NCBI RefSeq assembly: GCF_000003195.3
Contig: NC_012878.2
Span: 4,592,462-4,656,461 of the forward strand
Direction of reading: 5' to 3'
Origin: Sorghum bicolor
Taxonomy: Eukaryota; Streptophyta; Magnoliopsida; Poales; Poaceae
DNA: 64,000 nt
Below, one piece after another: positions 57,591 to 64,000 of this stretch. How positions within the stretch are numbered: the stretch's first letter is position 1; every line of letters begins with the position of its first letter. Made by a program: the position numbers and the translations under genes. A model generated the notes under the pieces. The model searched no databases and was not told where the DNA came from. It saw nothing but the letters and a program-made list of their open reading frames with translations.

Positions 57591-59160
57591 GCTACGTGTT
57601 GATACAGTTATAGTAAATAACACTTATGCCTTGTAAGCTTCCACCCCATGTGAGAGCACATGTTTATGGACTAGTATGAAGTAAATGAGACATCTGTTAC
57701 ACCAAAAAATAATTAAGGAGATTGCCGGATGCCAAGCCGGCCTCACCTGCCTTGCGCCCCTGGCTCCCCTTAGTGAAAGGCATACGAACTCCAAAACCAT
57801 CCGCGAAACGCAGCAAGTGTGGAGACCATGGACTTCATGGAGGCGGCCAGGTCAGTCCTGGCTTTGTAAATTCGTGATCTAATCAAGTATAGAGCAGACG
57901 ACAAGAATAGGAAAAAGTGGAGGGTTCCAGGTGAAAAAATACAAAAAAATATTGATCTCAAGATTGACGCAGACTACAGGGTCTCCAATACAAAGTCTTT
58001 TGTTAGCATCTTGTCTTTTTCCCAAGCAATGTACAAAATAACTAAAACTTATAAAATCTATATAAAATCAAAGTCAGATCTAAAAATTATAATTCAAATT
58101 TGTTAAGTTCATTTCAACCAAAGAGTGTAACCATGTCATTGTGTGTGAAATATATGTGTGCGAACCAGAACAGGCTCAATGTGAGGGCCTACTCTCGATC
58201 TGGAACAAAGAGAATTGGCATACGAATCAGTTATTTTGAATATGATAAAAAAGCCTAAAACCGGAAGAGGCTTGATGCGAGGCTGTACTCTTGGAATAAA
58301 AGAATTGGCACATGGTCAATTATTTTGAATACGATCAAAAAGCCTAAATGCATTTGGAAATAATTCATGTTCTTAATACAAAATCATTTAATTGTTTTTA
58401 TTATTTTCTGAGAATGATCGAATAATCCGTAGCAGACGTGGACAAAAATTTGTGACCACCGTGCAACATAAGGGCACAAAATAGTGGACACAAAAGCATG
58501 AACTATTGCCATATATCGGTTAAATAAACAAGAGAGTGCAGACTATAAAACCTGTGACCAATGCATTGTATGCCTTGCTCCTATCACGAATCTTCAGAAA
58601 ATGAGAAGAAAATGATATATATATAGATAAAATGTTCAATGGTGCCTTTTAATAGGCGTAGGAGGTATTAGGACATTCAGCCACTCCGCAGATGGAACAG
58701 GTGTCTAGAGTACGCGAAAGCACAGAATCTTGGGGTCGCCCCCCGCTCCATTGGTGTGTCCATCATCACGATGAAGAAGGTGTTAGAGGCCGGTGGTTGT
58801 GTAGGACCTGGAGAAGATTACAGATGCTGCTACAGCAATAGTGGTATCAGCTATGATGTCTTGGCAACCTTGGAACAACATTCTCTCCATGGGCCAATCT
58901 AATGATCCATCTTCCTCTGCTGTCAAGGTATAGAGCAAGCAGAGTGTTCATAGATTGGCAGCTTCATCATGTTTGGCTAGCTCATGGTATGAATCGTATT
59001 GCAGCAGTAATAATCATTGAACTGTACATTTACGGCACGCTGATTTGAACATCGCTGACGTGAAGCGTAGCACTGTCAAACAGTTCATTCATGAGCTGAT
59101 CAACAAAAATTAATTTAATTATCTATCCAGAACCCTGCTATAAGTATACACTCGTTTAGC
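57591..59160. repeat. Segmental duplication family 2, copy B
   Basis: 57600-57690 and 58430-59160 match copy A in order; about 740 bp of other sequence (57695-58430) separates the parts. Ends CTATCCAGAACCCTGCTATAAGTATA, shared with copy C. Confidence 0.6.
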
Positions 59161-59164
59161 CAAC

Positions 59165-59480
59165 TTTGATTTTGGGATTTACTCTCTGTATTTTTTGAGT
59201 TCAGGACTAGAGGAGACATTAGTCCCGGTGGGCACTACCAGCCGGTACTAGAGTCCCGTGCGCAATGGTAACTACAACAGGGTTTTGCAGTAGAGAATCT
59301 TTAGTCCCGGTTGGAGCCTCCCACCGGGAGTAAAGGTTAACATTTAGTCCCGGTCGGAGTCACCAACTAGGACTAAAGCTTTTTTCCCAGGCTGAGAAAA
59401 GGACTGGGACTAAAGTTGGACACTTAGTCCAAGTAGGAGGCTCCCACCAGGACTAATTCGCCCTGTACATATCCTTCTCC
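59165..59480. repeat. TTTAGTCCCGG repeat cluster (CACTA-type)
   Basis: About eight direct and inverted copies of TTAGTCCCGGT/ACCGGGACTAA in 280 bp, as at 36150-36400. Element ends were not found. Confidence 0.6.
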
Positions 59481-60209
59481 CTCTTCGAGCCCAAGCCATT
59501 GAAGGATTTGAAGCTCTATTCTTTGCTGCTTGTTCATGGCTGGCCATTGAAGCTGGGTTCTTGCTCTCCGGCTATCACGCAACTTTATCGACGACTCCAT
59601 CAATTCTTCGGTTGAAAAGGTTACCGTCTTCATTCTCTCATCTTCATCCTCCATTATATGTGGTGGATTTTTTTTATTTTTACACATTTTAAGTTCAAAA
59701 TCTCTTGATAGTTTACATATATTTGGATGGTGGAAGGTTAATGTAGTTCATCAAAACTAGTATGCACCTATCATTGCTAGTATCGATAGCACATTTCATG
59801 GTTTAGGGATTTTTAGAATTTTAGTTTTTTCTTTTTAATTTCATTTGTTTGGAGTAGATGCCAACTGCGTCCGAGGCTTCAAAAAATTAATCAACTGTGT
59901 GGTGTCATGCATGCATGTTGTTCAATTAAATAATTGTGTGCAAAGTTTTAATATGGTACATGCATATATCATGTACTGCAGATGAACCGGCATTAGATGT
60001 ACAACGCTGATCGCCGCTCCTAAGAGTTTGTTGCGGGCGTGCATTATATTATTTCTTAAGTGTGGCCGAGGCAAACAAGCGAGGCAGTTTCATGTGCTGC
60101 CCATCTGCCCTATAAGAATTTGAAGGAATATGCTAGCTAAAGGATTCTTCATTCACACTTATTTAAGTCAGGTTTCATACCAAACTATATTAATTGGACC
60201 AAGCATAGA
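59481..60209. other. Intergenic sequence
   Basis: No gene recognised; probably the remainder of the CACTA-type element, then AT-rich DNA. Confidence 0.4.
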
Positions 60210-60990
60210 GAAAGTGGTGTTATAAATATGTATGAACTTCCTCACTTTCTTACAATGGACAAAACTTGTGAACCGAGCGATCGAAAGAAGAGGTAGAGAA
60301 AATGATGAGAAAGGGGGTTGGGTTCTAAGTTTCTACTAGTATTCATTTTATATGTCTCTTCCCCTGTTCTGTTGTGCATACACCTTTTTTTTCATAAAGA
60401 GTGTTTAGTGTTAGGTTTGTGGCTGCATGAGAAAAGGATAGTAATGGGAGGTGCCAGGACATTCAGCTCATTGTTTAGCTTGCTGAGAGTCAGTCAGTTG
60501 TTCCATAAGAGATGTTTGGCAGCATTGTTTAGAGCTGTAGCTTCATTAGGGGCACCCATAGTCAACCAAACAATAAAATTTCACCCAGCTTCTTGTAGAA
60601 GTAGAGAGATCAAAACCTCAGTTTCCCAACTACGTAGTGAATGTTGATTTATACGTGTACAAGCCGATGCTGTAGTGTACCAGTGCCACTACAAAACAGT
60701 ATGGTTGGCAGGCCGACCACGTGAATAATCCTATCGTGTCCACATGAACTTATTTGATTAGTCATTCTCATGTCCTTGTACTCATTCTAATCTTAGGAAG
60801 GAGAGCATAGACTTGTCTTTTTTTTTCCTTCTCCGAAAAAGGATTCACATGAAAACAGAAATGTGACTTGGTGAGAAACGATGAAATGGTGTGGGTGCTA
60901 ATGCACTTATTATTTTTATGCATGCCTTTTTTGCACCTATAATTTGGGCCTTAAAGTTTTCGTCAATGGATTCACAGCTTATTTGAACGT
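60210..60990. repeat. Segmental duplication family 1, third copy
   Basis: Matches 43560-43830 and 44595-44780 in order (ACTTTCTTACAATGG, GAGGTGCCAGGACATTCAGCT, CACATGAAAACAGAAATGTGAC, TGCACTTATTATTTTTATG). It lacks the solo LTR present at 43925-44585 in the other copy. Confidence 0.7.
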
Positions 60991-61755
60991 GGCACCAAGT
61001 TGGTGGGTATTAACGACTAAAATTGTCCTGAAAAGTATGAAACAAGTTTTAGGCAATATTTATGGAATTAATGTGGTCTCAAAAATATATTTAGAATATT
61101 GGAATTCCTCTAAAGATAAGAATCTTTCTTTGGTTCCTACAAAGGGGTGTAATCGTAACCAAGGACAACCTCACTACGAAAATCTGGAAAGTGAGTCAGA
61201 CATGTATCTGTTGTAATAGGAATGAAACTATCCAACACCTATTCCTCGAGAGCCCCTTTGCTAAAATGATTTGGAGGATTATCTTTTTTGCTACAAATCT
61301 GATCCAACCGAGATCGATAAACCATATGTTTGGTACTTGGCTTCATAATCAGCATAAGAAGGACAAGGTTTGATCTGGGTGGGGGTGGCTGCCATGTGTT
61401 GGGCCATCTGGAGATGCCAGAATGATGTTATCTTTAATAAAATGAGAACTAACTCTATCATGCATGTGATTTTCAGGGGAGTATACTGGTTACGCTTCTG
61501 GGCCCGTTGCAGCGTGATGAGCAAGCCAAGGACGCCCTCTCGTTGATAAGCAAGAAATTAGAGATGATTACTTTAGAGATCTCCAATCAAGGGTGGAAGC
61601 ATTTATATTGTCTGCATTAGAGTCCTTTGTCTATGTTTAGAGACTTTGGCTTTCTCGTTTTTTTTTTGTTATTCGAAGTCTTTGTAAACTTTAGGCTGTG
61701 TACATTCTTGGATGTAGAGGCCAGATATTTAAATATATCCATTATCTAAAAAAAT
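60991..61755 (+). pseudogene. LINE 3' fragment, zf-RVT domain (relative of 50622-51560)
   Basis: Encodes TCICCNRNETIQHLFLESPF, then AKMIWRIIFFATNL, then PRSINHMFGTWLHNQ. This is almost the same as the minus-strand copy 10 kb upstream, but the second cysteine-motif residue is changed (ESP instead of DCP). Frame breaks at about 61195 and 61370. The end has TTTTTTTTTG and AAAAAAA near 61745. Confidence 0.7.
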
Positions 61756-62333
61756 CAAGATCCAAAGGAAAAAAGAGAAAGAAATGGCGACATCTCCTGT
61801 CAATTCAGCCTGGCCAGTTGAGAAACCAAACCAGGCCGGTTGGTTCCTGTGCCTAATCAGCTAGGCTGGTTAGTTGCCTATTACCGTGCACACCTTGCTG
61901 ATCGACTAGGCTTGCTGTTGGACAAGCCAAGCTTGCTGTCGTGCCTCCTCTTTGCTTCCTGGTGCATGCGTGTGCCCAGGAACTTGCATCTCTGCTGATC
62001 GGTCATGGTTCTCCTTAGTGGCGAAGCTAGAGCAAATTAGGAGGATGAATTTAGCTTGTAGGTACATAGACATCTTCCATAAAGGGTGCATATATGATAA
62101 AATTTTAGACCTAATCACTGTTTTTATAATTTTTAGAATACATTTGTACCCGTTAGTTAACATGTAGCTTCGCCCGTGGTTCTGCTCCCCTATTGGCTGC
62201 CCGTCCCTGCGCTGTGCGTTGGCTACTCTGCCTGCTACTGCCCAACTGGCCTAGCTGGTTCCGAAACCGGCTAGGCCAGTTTGCTTGCTGCCCAATTATA
62301 TTGATGTTGTTGAAGCTTGACAAAACCAGCTAA
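61756..62333. other. Intergenic sequence with GCTGG/CCAGC-rich phrases
   Basis: Repeated CCGGCTAGGCC, CTAGGCTGGTT and AACCGGC phrases continue after the MITE at 62460-62500, so one older repeat is interrupted by it. Confidence 0.4.
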
Positions 62334-62456
62334 AGCCTCGTTCGGTTTTTATGGAATAATTCCCGGTCAGAGGTTTTCTTCACTAATTTACATGATGACG
62401 GAACAGTTCTGGTCCGGAATGACCGGGAACGTCGCTAACCGCGACCGAACAGCGCC
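62334..62456. mobile_element. Short MITE, 123 bp
   Basis: AGCCTCGTTCGGTT to CGACCGAACAGCGCC with TAA at 62331-62333 and 62457-62459. Confidence 0.75.
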
Positions 62457-62679
62457 TAAGCTGGTTTGGGAACTGGCTAGGCCGGTTTGACTGTTCTAGA
62501 CCAACTTAAACTCTTTTTGATTGAGATTTGGATGAAATTTTTAATAGAAAACTTGGTGATTACAATCTAGAGTTGTTTTGTATTGGGATAAGACTATCCA
62601 CTCTATATATACGAGAGGATCACGGCCGATTGAAGGATCCAACCCTTAATCATCAAAAAACACATCTACAAACCTTTCT

Positions 62680-63040
62680 AGGCAGGTGGTTACAGAAGAT
62701 TACAGATACTGCTACAGCAATGGTGGTATCAGCTATGATGTCTTGGGCTCTTGGCAACCTTGGAACAGGATTATCTCCATGGTCAATCCAATGATCCATC
62801 TTCCTCTGCTGTCAAGGTATAGAGAAAGCAGAGTTGTCTTGTTCGTAGACCTTGCTAGCTTATGGTATGAATCAATTGCAGCAGTAATAATCATTGAACC
62901 ATTACATTTGCGGCGCATTGATTTGAACATGGCGGACACTGAAGCGTAGCACTGACAAACAGTTCATTCATGAGCTGATCAACAAAAAATAATTTAATTA
63001 GCTATCCAGAACCCTGCTATAAGTATACTTGATCGATACA
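62680..63040. repeat. Segmental duplication family 2, copy C
   Basis: ACAGATACTGCTACAGCAATGG ... CTGATCAACAA ... CCTGCTATAAGTATA matches 58810-59160 closely and 52190-52300 more weakly. Confidence 0.7.
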
Positions 63041-63057
63041 GGACATGTTGTTTGTCT

Positions 63058-63103
63058 TCATTAAAGTTGTGTGGCTATATTCATTAAAGTTGTGTGGCTA
63101 TAT
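63058..63103. repeat. 23-bp perfect tandem duplication
   Basis: TCATTAAAGTTGTGTGGCTATAT occurs twice in succession. Confidence 0.85.
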
Positions 63104-64000
63104 CCCGCTATATATAGCGTCATTTAGCTCGCTATTAGTATACTAAATTGAAACGCAAACCGCTATGTCTTCACCAATGACTTAAAAAAGTAATTAGAAC
63201 TAGATATTTGTTAAAATTGGGAGAAAAGAATGTATGTTTGCTACATATGGACATACTCTATGACTACCACAGAGCAGAAAAATCCTGAAGGCCATAAACC
63301 GTCAAGAAAGGGCCTAAAACCGTTAGGAAATAGATTTTTGACGTCCAGCCGACAAGAACGCCTCGACTGGAAAGATTGTCTTTTCCTGTTGGATTACCGT
63401 TAGGAATCTTTTTGTGACAGTACTAAAACACTAGCCAATTTCTGACGGTATAACCATCAGGAAACTAACTAAAGATGGCTAAAAAAATTACAAAAGCAGA
63501 CTCAACCTTAATTACAACGTCAGCTGCATCCTCAATTCAATTTGTATGATAATTACATATAAATAACCACAACATTATTTATACATACAGTTCATATGCA
63601 TCCATCAAGTATTGGCATTATAATAAAAATATAAACACTACACAGAAGTCCGACTGAGAACTTTAAATGAATGGCACCTCAAGATGACTTTTAGTTAACT
63701 ACACTGAAGGTCATTAACTAAGTTGGCTGAACTTGAACTGATGTAATGCAAAAGGATGAGTTTGTAAGGTGCTCACGGCTATGAATTTGCTGCAATAAAA
63801 TAAAATAAGATTTATTAGATCAGATATTTGCTTGTACATATATTGGTTATGAATCTGCAAGGTGCCTAGAATATGACAAAGGCAAGGGAGAACATAAATA
63901 CTAGAGTTCAGTAACAAATTGAAGGCGTTAGCATGTACCAACACAATATTAATGTATATAATTCCAGTCACACAACTTCTCACATGTGAAGAAATAGAGT
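63104..64000. other. Intergenic sequence to window end
   Basis: No gene supported. 63290-63480 has GTTAGGAA and TGACGG phrases like CACTA-type subterminal repeats (ACCGTCAAGAAAGG, ACCGTTAGGAA, CTGACGGTATAACCATCAGGAAA). The rest is AT-rich. Confidence 0.4.

Noticed and set aside
62528..62949. Two overlapping plus-strand frames of about 87 codons
   Set aside because: The frames are not kept in the other copies of the duplication (58800 and 52200), so coding is not supported.

Overview
This is nuclear DNA of a grass, most likely a panicoid such as sorghum. The organism is inferred from the density of Tourist-like and Stowaway-like MITEs, CACTA and Mutator-like non-autonomous elements, and large Ty3/gypsy LTR retrotransposons with grass-type antisense genes. 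The species call is inference; no search was possible. Only two host genes look intact, both on the minus strand: a single-exon AP2/B3 (RAV-type) transcription factor (12332-13375) and a six-coding-exon XS/XH-domain protein of the FDM/IDN2 family of RNA-directed DNA methylation (14549-17345, with a non-coding leader exon beyond a 1.1-kb intron).

Layout. 1-5915: 3' part of a plus-strand LTR retrotransposon with a decayed intron-containing antisense gene (putative gypsy-type transposon / Transposase_28 family) and its 3' LTR; it sits in a broken Tourist-like MITE. 5916-12300: MITEs, LINE 3' fragments and CACTA debris. 12300-18720: the two host genes. 18883-20235: a Mutator-like element with a 9-bp target duplication and an internal minisatellite. 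20385-32788: a complete, recently inserted minus-strand Tat-lineage gypsy element (LTRs 704 and 689 bp, target duplication CTCTG). It has gag-pro-RT-RNaseH-aRNaseH-integrase on the minus strand and a spliced plant-mobile-domain gene in antisense. 32794-36100: a cluster of MITEs, including an inverted dimer, and a ubiquitin-conjugating-enzyme pseudogene. 36112-42432: CACTA-like sequence, a foldback element and more MITEs, one split by a CACTA element. 42500-47160: diverged segmental duplications, a solo LTR, a Stowaway and a Mutator-like MITE. 47182-49781: a 2.6-kb solo LTR. 49787-64000: LINE fragments, short MITEs and three diverged copies of a second segmental duplication, with no convincing host gene.

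The most notable system is the pair of LTR retrotransposons that each carry a separate promoter-and-intron-bearing antisense gene between pol and the 3' LTR, with unrelated proteins in the two elements. The second element is also saturated with the hexamer ATCGGC/GCCGAT and has two perfect hairpins exactly between the converging antisense gene and pol. LTR similarity says it inserted recently, yet its coding region is full of stops and frameshifts, which suggests it moved in trans. An RNA-directed DNA methylation gene lies beside this repeat-rich sequence, but no direct link can be read from the sequence.
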